From assembly GCF_003033925.1 (NCBI RefSeq), contig NZ_CP028365.1, forward strand, positions 2,852,001-2,916,000: a DNA stretch of 64,000 nt, read 5' to 3'. This stretch comes from Tannerella serpentiformis. GTDB taxonomy: Bacteria > Bacteroidota > Bacteroidia > Bacteroidales > Tannerellaceae. The stretch's first letter is position 1; the number at the start of each line of letters is the position of its first letter. Made by a program: the position numbers and the translations under genes. This document shows positions 7,838 through 16,484 of the stretch, in pieces. Below the pieces are notes generated by a model. It had not been told where the DNA came from and made no database searches. It was given only the letters and a program-made list of their open reading frames with translations.

Positions 7838-8482
7838 TTATTCATCGCTGCCGTCGTTCGTCTCGGCCATTCGGCGCAGTTCGTAGACGATGTTGCGGCG
7901 GGTATTGACGAGCGTCACGGTGCTGTCGTGCGGCGTCGCGGTCATGCGCCACCGACCTGAAACGGCTACGATCGTGTCGCCCCGCTTGCTGCGCTCGACC
8001 CGACGGGCGAACGTGGCCTCAGCATTGTCGACCTCGAACAGGAAGTGCAGGTCGGCCGCGACGGTCCGCCGGATGTACCACCGGTCCATCATCGGAAAGA
8101 CGTTGAGCAACGCGCCCCGCCGCGCCGTGGTGACGAAGTCGAACGCCTTGCTGCCGAACTCGTTCACGAGCGAGCCGCGCCACTCGTCGCCCACGCGTTT
8201 CGCGACGCAGATGCCTGTCAGGTCACGGCCCGCCGCCCGGAGGTGCACGCGATACGTGTTCTTCGCCTCTGTCGATCGCATGGCCGGCGTCCATACGCGC
8301 GCCGTCGACGCCTCCTGCTGCCGGACATTGCGCGTCGCAGCGCAGCCCGTCAGCAGGAGGCACAGCATAAAGGCGAGAGGCTTTGCATAGCAGTGCAGAT
8401 GCAAGGCGTCCGAGCCTGAGTGTCGCAGGCAACGCAGCAGATGCGGTGCTATGCGAAGCCCCTTAACGATTAAATAGCGCAT
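7838..8482 (-). CDS. Putative lipoprotein of an aryl-polyene-like locus, unusual 5' end
   Basis: From residue ~38 the protein has a lipoprotein signal core, AFMLCLLLTGC, with the lipobox Cys, followed by a beta-rich domain of about 165 residues (RVHLRAAGRDLTG, VNEFGSKAFDF, WYIRRTVAADL). This fits an outer-membrane lipoprotein, and LolA-type chaperones carry such proteins, as the upstream gene suggests. The start is uncertain. The only in-frame ATGs upstream are at 8482 and 8509, inside or near the end of lolA. The 30-odd residues between start and signal core are translated from the 67-bp dispersed repeat (8394-8460). ATG 8357 would leave too short a signal. The native N-terminus may therefore have been replaced by a repeat insertion. 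Confidence 0.65.
   Translation of the reverse strand: MRYLIVKGLRIAPHLLRCLRHSGSDALHLHCYAKPLAFMLCLLLTGCAATRNVRQQEASTARVWTPAMRSTEAKNTYRVHLRAAGRDLTGICVAKRVGDEWRGSLVNEFGSKAFDFVTTARRGALLNVFPMMDRWYIRRTVAADLHFLFEVDNAEATFARRVERSKRGDTIVAVSGRWRMTATPHDSTVTLVNTRRNIVYELRRMAETNDGSDE
8394..8460 (+). repeat. 67-bp dispersed repeat, copy 1
   Basis: It matches 27209-27275 over the same length. The first ~50 bp differ at about three positions, and the right end is more diverged. The core has direct repeats of GCAGATG at each side. Copy 1 lies inside the reading frame of the lipoprotein gene on the opposite strand, and copy 2 is intergenic. Confidence 0.85.
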
Positions 8483-9122
8483 CGTCCACCGCCACATTAG
8501 CCTGCACATTCTTGAGCGTGATCGTCGTCCGGTCGCCGCTCTTCTCCTCGAGCTCCACGCGCCGCACGCGCCCGTCGGACTTGCCCACGTAGAGCCGCAC
8601 GGAGGCGAAGAGGTCGCGCACCTCCTTCTTGCGGGGCGTGAGCGTGATCTGCCAATCGCTCTGCCCGACGGAGAAGGTGGACGAGAAGTCGGGCGAATCC
8701 ACCAGACCTGCCCCGCTCACACCGCCGACCATCACGCGACTGATCTCGCTGAAGAGCTTGCTCGACTTCACCGGCACACGGTTCGATGCGCCGCCCTTGC
8801 CCGAGGTCATGTGCACCGTCGTGCCGTCGGTCGAGAAAACGTAGGCGTACGGCCGCGTGTATTCCCAGCGGATTTTGTTTGCCTTCTTATAATACATCCG
8901 TCCCTCGGATGTCACTTTGTCATTCATAAACGACAGCTGCTTGACCTGCGTAAAGTCGCACTTCATCGTGCGCACGCTGGCGGCCGTCTGCGTGATCTTA
9001 GCCACAATCTCCTTGCGTTGTGCCTCGCTTGCCGCACGGTATCCGCCCGTCTGTGCCGACGCCGTCGCCAGCACGCACACCGCCAACATGGCAGTTATCA
9101 CTGCTTTCTTCATCCTTTTCAT
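8463..9122 (-). CDS. LolA-like outer-membrane lipoprotein carrier protein
   Basis: Periplasmic chaperone-like protein of 219 residues starting at MKRMKKAVITAMLAVCVLA with a signal peptide ending near ASA-Q. The mature part shows LolA traits: MKCDFTQVKQLSFMND, GRMYYKKANKIRWEYTRPY, then FSTDGTTVHM and repeated beta strands to the end. It is probably dedicated to the polyene-type locus rather than the housekeeping LolA, since lipoprotein, dehydratase and GT2 genes follow. An ATG at 9113 is an alternative start. A weak -7-like TATCTTCG lies at 9150-9157 (minus). The 3' end overlaps the lipoprotein ORF by 20 nt. Confidence 0.85.
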   Translation of the reverse strand: MKRMKKAVITAMLAVCVLATASAQTGGYRAASEAQRKEIVAKITQTAASVRTMKCDFTQVKQLSFMNDKVTSEGRMYYKKANKIRWEYTRPYAYVFSTDGTTVHMTSGKGGASNRVPVKSSKLFSEISRVMVGGVSGAGLVDSPDFSSTFSVGQSDWQITLTPRKKEVRDLFASVRLYVGKSDGRVRRVELEEKSGDRTTITLKNVQANVAVDDALFNR

Positions 9123-9230
9123 CTTGTTTATACCTAAAATATCGGGGCGCGAAGATAAGTGCCTGGTCAAATTAAGTCGGCGGGGGCAGCTTCGGCTGCC
9201 GGCGAAGTAGGCCTGGTACGCACGTTTGAT

Positions 9231-9264
9231 GTACCCGGCAATCTTGGCAGGTGTCCCTGATACC
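9231..9264 (+). repeat. Left flanking direct repeat of array B
   Basis: A 34-bp sequence (ACCCGGC...CTTGG...GTCCCTGA) that recurs on the other side of array B at 9561-9594 with about 26 of 34 positions identical. Confidence 0.6.
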
Positions 9265-9269
9265 CTCTA

Positions 9270-9511
9270 AAACCTTCAAGCAACTTGTTTGAGCCTTCCG
9301 AGCCCTCGGAAACCTTCAAGCAACTTGTTTTGGCCTTTCCGACGCGTCGGAAACCTTCAAACAACTTGTTTCGGCCTTTCCGAGGCCTCGAAAACCTTCA
9401 AGCAACTTGTTTTGGCGCTTTCCGAGGCGTCGGAAACCTTCAAGCAACTTGTTTAGGCCTTTCCGAGGCCTCGAAAACCTTCAAACAACCTGTTTGAGCC
9501 TTTCCGACCCC
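9270..9511. repeat. Tandem array B, ~41-bp unit, 6 copies
   Basis: AAACCTTC anchors occur at 9270, 9310, 9351, 9392, 9434 and 9475 (spacing 40, 41, 41, 42, 41). Each unit has two inverted repeats: AAACAA-C-TTGTTT-like, and a CCGAG...CTCGG-like palindrome. The latter appears as CCGAGCCCTCGG, CCGACGCGTCGG and CGAGGCCTCG, so both arms vary together. It lies between the 3' end of asnS and the start of the lolA-like gene, both on the minus strand. Confidence 0.92.
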
Positions 9512-9560
9512 TCGGGCCGTCAGGGACGCCAGTCAAGTTTGCCGAGTACGGGCTTTTGAG

Positions 9561-9594
9561 GAACCCGGCTAGCTTGGTAGACGTCCCTGACGCC
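9561..9594 (+). repeat. Right flanking direct repeat of array B
   Basis: The partner of 9231-9264, in the same orientation and of the same length. The shared core ends in GTCCCTGA. Confidence 0.6.
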
Positions 9595-9642
9595 TTCGGG
9601 GCAGCCGCCCCCCCCTCGCAGAGAGAGGATTAACCACAGCAA

Positions 9643-9684
9643 AGCCCCCGAGCCTTCAACGTGCGAAGGTCCGGGGGCTTCTTT
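9643..9684 (-). terminator. Rho-independent terminator after asnS
   Basis: On the minus strand AAGCCCCCGGACCTTC pairs with GAAGGCTCGGGGGCTTT across a short GCACGTT loop. It sits 25 bp past the asnS stop. Confidence 0.85.
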
Positions 9685-9708
9685 CTCTAAACAGCTACCG
9701 CGGCCGCG

Positions 9709-11106
9709 TTAGAACTCGGCGTTCTTCGGCGTGCGGGGGAAGGGGATCACGTCGCGGATGTTGGCCATGCCCGTCACGAAGAGCAACAGGCGCTCGAAGC
9801 CGAGGCCGAAGCCGGAGTGAGGGCAGGCGCCGAAGCGACGCGTGTCGAGGTACCACCACATGTCCTTCATGGGGATATGCAGCTCCTCGATGCGGGTTTG
9901 CAGTCGGTCGAAGTCGGCCTCACGCTCTGATCCGCCGATGATCTCGCCGATCTTCGGGAAGAGCACGTCCATGGCGCGCACCGTGCGTCCGTCGTCGTTC
10001 TGCTTCATGTAGAAGGCCTTGATCTCCTTCGGGTAATCGGTCAGAATGACAGGCCGCTTGAAGTGCTGCTCCACTAAGAAGCGCTCATGCTCCGCAGCCA
10101 GATCGGCGCCCCAATAGACGGGGAATTCGAACCGGGTGCCACCAGCCACGGCCTCTTCCAAGATGCGGATGCCCTCGCCGTAAGCCAGTCGCACGAACGG
10201 TGCCTGAAGGATGCCCTCGAGGCGGGTGATCAGCTCCTTGTCGAACATGTCGTTGAGGAAGTGGAGGTCGTCGGCGCAGTGGTCGAGCGCCCACCGGACG
10301 CAGTATTTGATGAACTCCTCGGCCAGATCCATGTTATCCTCGATCTCGTAGAAGGCCATCTCTGGTTCGATCATCCAGAACTCGGCCAAGTGGCGCGGCG
10401 TGTTGGAGTTTTCGGCGCGGAAGGTGGGCCCGAAGGTGTAGATCTCGCCGATGCCCATCGCGCCCAGCTCGCCCTCCAGCTGTCCGGAGACAGTCAGACT
10501 GCTGCGGCGTCCGAAGAAGTCGGCGTCGTAGTCCACACTGCCATCTTGTCGTCTCGGCGGGTTGGACACGTCGAGCGTGGTGACTTGAAACATCTGCCCG
10601 GCACCCTCGGCGTCGGAGGCGGTGATGATCGGCGTGTGGAGGTAGAAGAATCCCTTCTGGTGAAAGAAGGTGTGGATGGCCATCGCCATGTGGTGGCGGA
10701 TGCGGAGGACGGCGCCGAAGGTGTTCGTGCGCGGTCTCAGGTGGGCAATCTCGCGGAGGAACTCCATCGAGTGCCCCTTCTTCTGCAGCGGATAGGTGGT
10801 GGGATCGGCCGGACCGAGCACCTCAATGTTTGCGGCCTGCACCTCTACCGTCTGTCCCTTGCCCTGCGAGCGGACGAGTCGTCCGTTGACACGCAGACAG
10901 GCGCCGGTGGTCACGTTGCGGAGCGCCTCTTCGCCAATCCCGTCGATGTCGGCCACCACTTGCAGGTTGTGGATCGTGGAGCCGTCGTTGAGGGCGATGA
11001 AGGCCACCTGTTTGCTGCCGCGGCGTGTACGCACCCAGCCGCAGACGACGACGTCGGTGTCGTACGCCTCACTGGCAAGTATTTCTTTGATTTTCGTTCG
11101 TTTCAT
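9709..11106 (-). CDS. asnS: Asparagine--tRNA ligase
   Basis: Cytoplasmic class IIb aminoacyl-tRNA synthetase charging tRNA-Asn. The 465-residue protein has the N-terminal OB-fold anticodon-binding domain ([18 protein letters not shown], about 20-100). Class II motif 2 follows ([20 protein letters not shown], near 230-250), and then motif 3 with the ATP-site Arg ([12 protein letters not shown] near the C-terminus). AsnRS rather than AspRS is supported by the compact length and lack of an inserted GAD domain. It begins 33 bp after the upstream pseudouridine synthase gene on the minus strand, so co-transcription is likely. Confidence 0.96.
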   Translation of the reverse strand: MKRTKIKEILASEAYDTDVVVCGWVRTRRGSKQVAFIALNDGSTIHNLQVVADIDGIGEEALRNVTTGACLRVNGRLVRSQGKGQTVEVQAANIEVLGPADPTTYPLQKKGHSMEFLREIAHLRPRTNTFGAVLRIRHHMAMAIHTFFHQKGFFYLHTPIITASDAEGAGQMFQVTTLDVSNPPRRQDGSVDYDADFFGRRSSLTVSGQLEGELGAMGIGEIYTFGPTFRAENSNTPRHLAEFWMIEPEMAFYEIEDNMDLAEEFIKYCVRWALDHCADDLHFLNDMFDKELITRLEGILQAPFVRLAYGEGIRILEEAVAGGTRFEFPVYWGADLAAEHERFLVEQHFKRPVILTDYPKEIKAFYMKQNDDGRTVRAMDVLFPKIGEIIGGSEREADFDRLQTRIEELHIPMKDMWWYLDTRRFGACPHSGFGLGFERLLLFVTGMANIRDVIPFPRTPKNAEF

Positions 11107-11139
11107 CGTGTGTTACGTTGTGATGATGGTTTTACGCGT

Positions 11140-12504
11140 TCACTCGAAGGCGCCCATGCGCAGCATGTTTACCTCCTGTTCGTTCAGGTAGCGCCACTTT
11201 CCGCGGCCGAGGTTCTTCTTCGTCAGGCCGGCGAAATAGACGCGGTCGAGCTTCGTGACGTGGTATCCGAGCGCCTCGAACATGCGACGGACGATGCGGT
11301 TGCGGCCCGAGTGGATCTCGATGCCCACCTGCTTGTGGTCTTCCTCGCTGGCGTAGCTGATGGCGTCGGCGTGGATTTCGCCGTCGTCCAGCACCAGACC
11401 GCTGGCCAGCTTCTCCATGTCTTCCACAGCGACCTCTTTGTCGAGCCACACGTGGTAGATCTTCTTCTTCTTGAACGACGGGTGGGTGAGCTTCGAGGCC
11501 AGATTGCCGTCGTTCGTGAGCAGCAGCACGCCCGTCGTGTTGCGGTCGAGGCGGCCGATGGGGTAGATGCGTTCCGGACAGGCGTTCTTGACGAGGTCCA
11601 TTACTGTGCGTCGGTTCTGCGGATCGTCGACGGTGGTCATGCAGTTCTTCGGCTTGTTCAGTAGGATGTAGATCTTGCTTTCGATGTGCACGGGCTGGTC
11701 GCGGAAGAGCACTTCGTCTTGCCGTGTGATCTTCGTGCCGAGCGTGGTGACTACTTCGCCGTTCACCTTCACGACACCCGCCTGGATGAACGTGTCGGCT
11801 TCACGACGTGAGCAGACGCCCGAGTTGGCCAAGAAGCGGTTCAGACGGATCGGCTCGTTCGGGTCGCTCAGCTGCTCCTCATACTTGACTTGTTCCGGGA
11901 TGAAGGGTGTGACGGGCTTTTTCGGCTTCTTCTTTTTCATCATCACCTTCTTCTTCGGTGGGAACGGTCCCGCGGGTCTCGATTCACCCTCGCCATACGC
12001 CTGACGCGGGTCATGGGGGCGGTGCGGTCGCTCGCCATAGCCTTCGCGTGGGGTAAAAGGTCGACGGCGCTCCGGGCGTTCACCCCCCTGCGGATAGGAC
12101 GCGTAATGCCTGCGACGATCCGAGTCGGCACTTTGCGGCACATAGGGCTTGCGCTCCACGCCTTCCGTCGGCTGCTCGTAGGCGTAGGGACGGTTGTCCG
12201 GCGCAGAGTAGGATGTGTGCAGATACTCGTCTTTTTCGTAGGCCGGGCCATACGACCCGTAGGCGATGCGATTATACCCTGCCGGCCGACTGTCCTTGAT
12301 GCGCGGACGGCGCTTCGTGGTCGAGGGGGGAGGGGGCGGCGTCGGCCTGCCCTTGCTGTCTAATTTGTAGCCGCCGCCTTCGCGTGTGGCACGATAGGCA
12401 GGGCGTTGCCGCTCCGGTTTGTTCTGCGGAGCCGGCTCCTTGCTGATCTCTTGGTTTTCACTGGTCGGACGAGGCTCGCGTCCGTCGTTCTCTTCTATTT
12501 CCAT
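11140..12504 (-). CDS. Pseudouridine synthase, RluB/RsuA family, with long disordered N-terminus
   Basis: Modifies a uridine in rRNA, most likely 23S (RluB-type). The C-terminal half is canonical: S4 RNA-binding domain from about residue 217 (RLNRFLANSGVCSRREADTF), then the catalytic domain with GRLDRNTTGVLLLTNDG containing the nucleophilic Asp, and HSGRNRIVRRMFEALGY. The first ~200 residues are a low-complexity, Arg/Pro/Tyr/Glu-rich region with PPPPPST and KKKVMMKKKKPKKP, nearly doubling the usual ~240-residue length. Such basic extensions are common in Bacteroidota homologues. It is probably the first gene of an operon with asnS. Confidence 0.9.
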   Translation of the reverse strand: MEIEENDGREPRPTSENQEISKEPAPQNKPERQRPAYRATREGGGYKLDSKGRPTPPPPPSTTKRRPRIKDSRPAGYNRIAYGSYGPAYEKDEYLHTSYSAPDNRPYAYEQPTEGVERKPYVPQSADSDRRRHYASYPQGGERPERRRPFTPREGYGERPHRPHDPRQAYGEGESRPAGPFPPKKKVMMKKKKPKKPVTPFIPEQVKYEEQLSDPNEPIRLNRFLANSGVCSRREADTFIQAGVVKVNGEVVTTLGTKITRQDEVLFRDQPVHIESKIYILLNKPKNCMTTVDDPQNRRTVMDLVKNACPERIYPIGRLDRNTTGVLLLTNDGNLASKLTHPSFKKKKIYHVWLDKEVAVEDMEKLASGLVLDDGEIHADAISYASEEDHKQVGIEIHSGRNRIVRRMFEALGYHVTKLDRVYFAGLTKKNLGRGKWRYLNEQEVNMLRMGAFE

Positions 12505-12607
12505 GCTTAAAAAGAAAATAAATGGGGGTTGATTAATTGGGGATTATAGTCGTCGCGACTATTAGTTCCGGGTTTTTAGAGGCCATTCAGCGGGGAACGA
12601 TGCCTCC

Positions 12608-13951
12608 TCATACGCCGGTATAATTATGTGGGTTCACAGCCTTCAATTCGGCCTTCACCGCGTCGCTTAATTCCAGTGAGTCAATGAAGCGGTCGATCGA
12701 TTCCTCCGTTACCGCTTCATTCTTGCGCGTTAGCGCCTTTAGTGCCTCGTAAGGCTGGGGATAACCCTCCCGCCTGAGGATGGTTTGTATGGCTTCGGCC
12801 ACCACTTCACGGTGGGCATCCAGCTCGTGATCGATGGCAGGGCGGTTCAGCACCAGCTTCTCCAGCCCCTTGCTTAGGCTGGCCAGTGCCACGGCAATAT
12901 GTGCCAGCGGCACACCGATGTTGCGCGTCACGGTCGAGTCCGTCAAGTCGCGTTGCAGGCGAGAAATAGGCAGCTTCGTGCTCAGGTGTGTCAAGATGGC
13001 ATCGGCCACCCCGAGGTTACCCTCCGCATTCTCGAAGTCGATCGGGTTCACCTTGTGTGGCATGGCCGACGATCCCACTTCGCCTGCTTTGATCTTCTGC
13101 TTGAAGTAATCCATCGAGATATACTGCCACATGTCACGACAGAGGTCGATCAGGATCGTATTCACCCGCCGCAGCCCGTCGAAGAGTGCAGCCAAGTTGT
13201 CATAGTTCGAAATCTGCGTTGTCCACGCTTCACGCACCAGCCCCAACCGTTCGCTGACGAAGCGGTCGGCAAAGGCTCGCCAGTCCGTCTGCGGATAGGC
13301 CGCATGGTGCGCGTTGAAGTTGCCCGTTGCTCCGCCAAACTTCGCTGAAATGGGCACAGCCCGCAGCAGGGTCAGCTGCTGTTCCAGTCGGTAGGCAAAC
13401 ACCCGAATCTCCTTGCCTAACCGTGTCGGAGAGGCCGGTTGCCCGTGCGTTTTGGCCGGCATGGCGATCTCTTCCCACGCCTCCGCATACCTATATAATA
13501 CGGACATCACGGAGTCGAGAGCTGGATAATAGACCTCCTCTAAGACCTCTTTAACCGAGAGCGGGAGGGCGGTGTTATTAATGTCCTGCGACGTCAGTCC
13601 GAAGTGCACAAACTCGCGGTACGCTCCAAGGCCCGCCGCATCCATGCGCTCTTTGATGAAATACTCCACCGCCTTTACGTCGTGGTTCGTTGTCCGCTCG
13701 ATCTCCTTAATGCGCTCTGCGTCCGCCATCGAAAAGTCGAGATAAACGCGCCGCAACGCCTCGTGTATCTCCGGGCGATTGGCCGCCTTGAGTTGCGGCA
13801 ACACCTCGGTCAGCGCACAGAAGTATTCCGCCTCCACGCGTACACGATATCGGATCAATGCAAATTCAGAGAAATACGAGGCCAGCGCCTCTGTTTTGCC
13901 CCGGTAACGTCCGTCGACCGGAGAGATAGCCGTTAATGCTGAAAGAATCAT
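12608..13951 (-). CDS. purB: Adenylosuccinate lyase
   Basis: Fumarase/aspartase-superfamily enzyme acting twice in purine synthesis: SAICAR to AICAR, and adenylosuccinate to AMP, each with release of fumarate. The 447-residue protein has the superfamily signature SSAMPHKVNPIDFENAEGN (about 292-310), with the catalytic Ser in the flexible loop, and TTNHDVKAVEYF and HFGLTSQDINN earlier. A clean -7 box lies 23-30 bp upstream of the start, so purB has its own promoter. Confidence 0.96.
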   Translation of the reverse strand: MILSALTAISPVDGRYRGKTEALASYFSEFALIRYRVRVEAEYFCALTEVLPQLKAANRPEIHEALRRVYLDFSMADAERIKEIERTTNHDVKAVEYFIKERMDAAGLGAYREFVHFGLTSQDINNTALPLSVKEVLEEVYYPALDSVMSVLYRYAEAWEEIAMPAKTHGQPASPTRLGKEIRVFAYRLEQQLTLLRAVPISAKFGGATGNFNAHHAAYPQTDWRAFADRFVSERLGLVREAWTTQISNYDNLAALFDGLRRVNTILIDLCRDMWQYISMDYFKQKIKAGEVGSSAMPHKVNPIDFENAEGNLGVADAILTHLSTKLPISRLQRDLTDSTVTRNIGVPLAHIAVALASLSKGLEKLVLNRPAIDHELDAHREVVAEAIQTILRREGYPQPYEALKALTRKNEAVTEESIDRFIDSLELSDAVKAELKAVNPHNYTGV

Positions 13952-13973
13952 CTACTGGTTTTATTAGGGGTGG

Positions 13974-13981
13974 CAAAAGTA
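13974..13981 (-). promoter_or_regulatory. -7 box (TACTTTTG) for purB
   Basis: TACTTTTG followed by CC on the minus strand, 22 bp before the purB ATG, so the transcript would have a very short leader. No clear -33 TTTG is seen. Confidence 0.6.
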
Positions 13982-14090
13982 TGCCTTTTTTAATACCCTC
14001 CTCCGCTGGATAGGTCTAATCAGACTGCATAAGGACGCCGAGGAGTAGGACTACGTGCGAGTTTTGGGGGCGCTTTATTCCTACAGAGAG

Positions 14091-14300
14091 CCCACCCACA
14101 CGTGGTTTTAATCTCCGTACCCCTACGGAAAGCCCACCCACGCGTGGTTTTAATCTCCGTACCCCTACGGAAAGCTCACCCACGCGTGGTTTTGATCTCC
14201 GTACCCCTACGGAAAGCCCACCCACGCGTGGTTTTGATCTCCGTACCCCTACGGAAAGCCCACCCACACGTGGTTTTGATCTCCGTACCTCTATCGGAGC
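14091..14300. repeat. Tandem array C, exact 42-bp unit, 5 copies
   Basis: CGTGGTTT occurs at 14101, 14143, 14185, 14227 and 14269, every step 42 bp. Each unit holds the palindrome CCACGCGTGG (or CCACACGTGG) and the hairpin CCGTA-CCCC-TACGG. The array lies between the divergent genes purB and the DUF1266 gene, upstream of both promoters. Confidence 0.95.
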
Positions 14301-14377
14301 CCTACGACGTACCATTTTGATACGATAGCTCCCTGTCTCTTATCGGGGGAAACGCGTGCCCTGCTATACTTTACGTT

Positions 14378-14385
14378 TACTTTTG
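14378..14385 (+). promoter_or_regulatory. -7 box (TACTTTTG) for the DUF1266 gene
   Basis: TACTTTTG followed by CC, 27 bp before the ATG at 14413. The preceding sequence is T-rich but has no TTTG at the expected spacing. Confidence 0.6.
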
Positions 14386-14412
14386 CCAGCGAATCAAATC
14401 AGTAAAAGGTAG

Positions 14413-15159
14413 ATGAATACAGTAATTTATGTGGCTATCGCTGTGGTTGCAGCGGTTGTGTGCGGCTATTTCTTGTATGCCAATTTCCGGATGAAGCGGG
14501 CACGTCGCAAGGAGCTGGAGGAGTTCAATTCGCGCTATTCGGGTAAGCCGCTGGGCGAAAATCATCAGCGGGCCATGGTCTATGGCGCTGTGTTGGCCCG
14601 ATCGAGGGGCGAATCGGTGCTGTCGATGATTCCCAAGGAGCGCATTGAGACGTACCGAGAGGGGATGAAGAAAAGTCGAAACATCGTCGACGAGCAGTCG
14701 GCTATAACAGCCCTGAATGCACTTCTCCAGTTGCAGAACAGCATCAATTTCGACGAGTTTATCCGCACCCATGAGACGAATAAAGAGCTCAATCGCATCT
14801 ATACGCGGCTGTCGCGAGAATTAGACCTTCCGGAGGAGGAGGTGAAGCAGGTTCGATCGACGTACGCGTGGGACATTAGCCGTGCGGTGAACGTGGCCAA
14901 GTGGTGCTTCTGGATTGGATACCTGACGGAATCGCAATTCTATGGCTGCTTAGACCGTTGCAATGAGATGGTGTCCCGCTTGGGCAAAGACTGGACGGAA
15001 TACACCTGCTCCTTCTTACTGGGGCGCTGCATTCAGGGATTTAAGCCCGAAGAAGTGCTGCCCGCGGCCAAGGAGCTGCTCGCCGCAATCCGAGACGGGG
15101 CGGAGGTGAAAACGGACGATCCGGATCTGACGGTTTACCGGGATATAGCCTTTAGTTGA
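14413..15159 (+). CDS. DUF1266 domain protein with N-terminal membrane anchor
   Basis: A 248-residue protein of unknown function. Residues 4-23 (VIYVAIAVVAAVVCGYFLYA) form one transmembrane segment followed by KRARRK, so the helical remainder is likely cytoplasmic. The segment YAWDISRAVNVAKWCFWIGY (about 154-173) and CLDRCNEMVSRLGKDW match the DUF1266 pattern. It ends 2 bp before the convergent HsdR-N-like gene. Family assignment is by motif memory. Confidence 0.75.
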   Translation: MNTVIYVAIAVVAAVVCGYFLYANFRMKRARRKELEEFNSRYSGKPLGENHQRAMVYGAVLARSRGESVLSMIPKERIETYREGMKKSRNIVDEQSAITALNALLQLQNSINFDEFIRTHETNKELNRIYTRLSRELDLPEEEVKQVRSTYAWDISRAVNVAKWCFWIGYLTESQFYGCLDRCNEMVSRLGKDWTEYTCSFLLGRCIQGFKPEEVLPAAKELLAAIRDGAEVKTDDPDLTVYRDIAFS

Positions 15160-15161
15160 GG

Positions 15162-15647
15162 CTACGTTGCCCGCTGATCCAGCGCAAGGAGCATCTCGTC
15201 GTAAGCGGGGATATGATCCATCGGGAGGTATGCGTCCATCGATTGATTTTGGCGGAAGCAGAAGTGGCGAAGCCCGTTGCTGACGAGCAGGAAGGGCACA
15301 GCGAGCACCATATTATAGCGCGCGATTTGCTCAAACACACGCTGCGTGATGGCTACCGAGGGGGCCTTGTATTCCGCGATGGCCAGCGGACGCAGCTGAC
15401 GGTTGTAAACGACCGTGTCGCAACGTCGCGAGAGGGAGTTCAGCGTGATGGGCACCTCATTGGCCGTCAGTTCAGCGGGCACACCTTTCTCCGACAGGAG
15501 GTAATGCACGAAATGCTGGCGCACCCATTCTTCGGGCGTAAGCGCTACGTATTTGCGGCGCAGGGGATCTAAAACCGTTTGGCGCCCTCGATCGGAGCCG
15601 AAGCGCAGCGAACAGGGAGGGAGATGGAGTGGGGGGTAAAGGCTCAT
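15162..15647 (-). CDS. Type I restriction HsdR N-terminal-like (HSDR_N_2) protein
   Basis: A 161-residue stand-alone domain related to the N-terminal nuclease domain of type I restriction subunits. Visible features are DPLRRKYVALTPEEWVRQHF, then CDTVVYN and IAEYKAPS, fitting a PD-(D/E)xK core (Asp, Glu-x-Lys). No methylase, specificity or helicase genes are nearby, so it is unlikely to be part of a restriction system. Such single-domain proteins are widespread in Bacteroidota and their role is unknown. The start was set at MSLYPPLHLPP (15647), to which homologues align; the frame extends to 15677. Confidence 0.82.
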   Translation of the reverse strand: MSLYPPLHLPPCSLRFGSDRGRQTVLDPLRRKYVALTPEEWVRQHFVHYLLSEKGVPAELTANEVPITLNSLSRRCDTVVYNRQLRPLAIAEYKAPSVAITQRVFEQIARYNMVLAVPFLLVSNGLRHFCFRQNQSMDAYLPMDHIPAYDEMLLALDQRAT

Positions 15648-15690
15648 TGCGTGATCATAAAAATGTAGGACAAACATAAATGCATGACAG

Positions 15691-16467
15691 ATGAAGACAA
15701 AACAAGAAATCGTAGAGAACTGGCTTCCTCGCTACACGGATAGGAAGCTGGAGGACTTTTCAGACCACATCTTGCTGACCAACTTCACGAAGTATGTGGA
15801 GCTGTTCGCGGAACATTTCGATGCGCCCATTCTGGGGCTGCGCAACTCGATGCCGAACGCGTCGGGGGGTGGCATTACGATCATCAACTTTGGGATGGGC
15901 AGCTCGAACGCCGCCACCATCATGGATCTGCTTTCGGCCGTCATGCCCAAGGCGGTGCTTTTCTTGGGCAAGTGTGGCGGACTGAAGCGGGCCAATTCCT
16001 TAGGCGACTACGTGTTGCCGATCGCGGCGATCCGTGGGGAAGGCACATCGAATGACTATCTGCCGCCCGAGGTGCCGTCGTTACCTGCATTCTCCATGTT
16101 GCGCGCCATCTCGTCGGCCATACGTGACAAAGGCCACGACTACTGGACGGGCACGATCTACACCACCAACCGACGAGTGTGGGAGTACGACACGTCGTTC
16201 AAGGAATATCTTGTCCGCACCCATGCCACGGGCATCGACATGGAGACGGCCACCCTGCTGACGGCTGGCTTTGCCAATCAGATCCCGACCGGGGCGCTGC
16301 TGATGGTCTCCGACAAGCCGTTGGAGGAGAATGGCGTCAAGACGCAGGAGAGCGACAAGGGCGTGACGCAAAAGTTCGCTCCCGAGCACGTGGAGCTGGG
16401 CATTGCCGCCTTGGAGATGATCATCGACGAGAAGAAGACGATCCAGCACATCAAGTTTAACTGGTAG
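15691..16467 (+). CDS. amn: AMP nucleosidase
   Basis: Hydrolyses AMP to adenine and ribose-5-phosphate, a salvage and AMP-balancing step. The 258-residue phosphorylase-superfamily protein has INFGMGSSNAATIMDL, FLGKCGGLK, and the C-terminal GIDMETATLLTAGF with the Glu-Thr-Ala substrate loop, then LMVSDKPLE. This short form lacks the N-terminal regulatory domain of the E. coli enzyme, as in other Bacteroidota. It is divergent from the HsdR-N gene with only 43 bp between starts, and is followed after 17 bp by holA. Confidence 0.92.
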   Translation: MKTKQEIVENWLPRYTDRKLEDFSDHILLTNFTKYVELFAEHFDAPILGLRNSMPNASGGGITIINFGMGSSNAATIMDLLSAVMPKAVLFLGKCGGLKRANSLGDYVLPIAAIRGEGTSNDYLPPEVPSLPAFSMLRAISSAIRDKGHDYWTGTIYTTNRRVWEYDTSFKEYLVRTHATGIDMETATLLTAGFANQIPTGALLMVSDKPLEENGVKTQESDKGVTQKFAPEHVELGIAALEMIIDEKKTIQHIKFNW

Positions 16468-16484
16468 CCGGTAGAGGCTTACGC

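Noticed and set aside
15162-15647. Restriction-modification locus
   Set aside because: Only a stand-alone HsdR-N-like domain is present, with no methylase, specificity or motor genes beside it.
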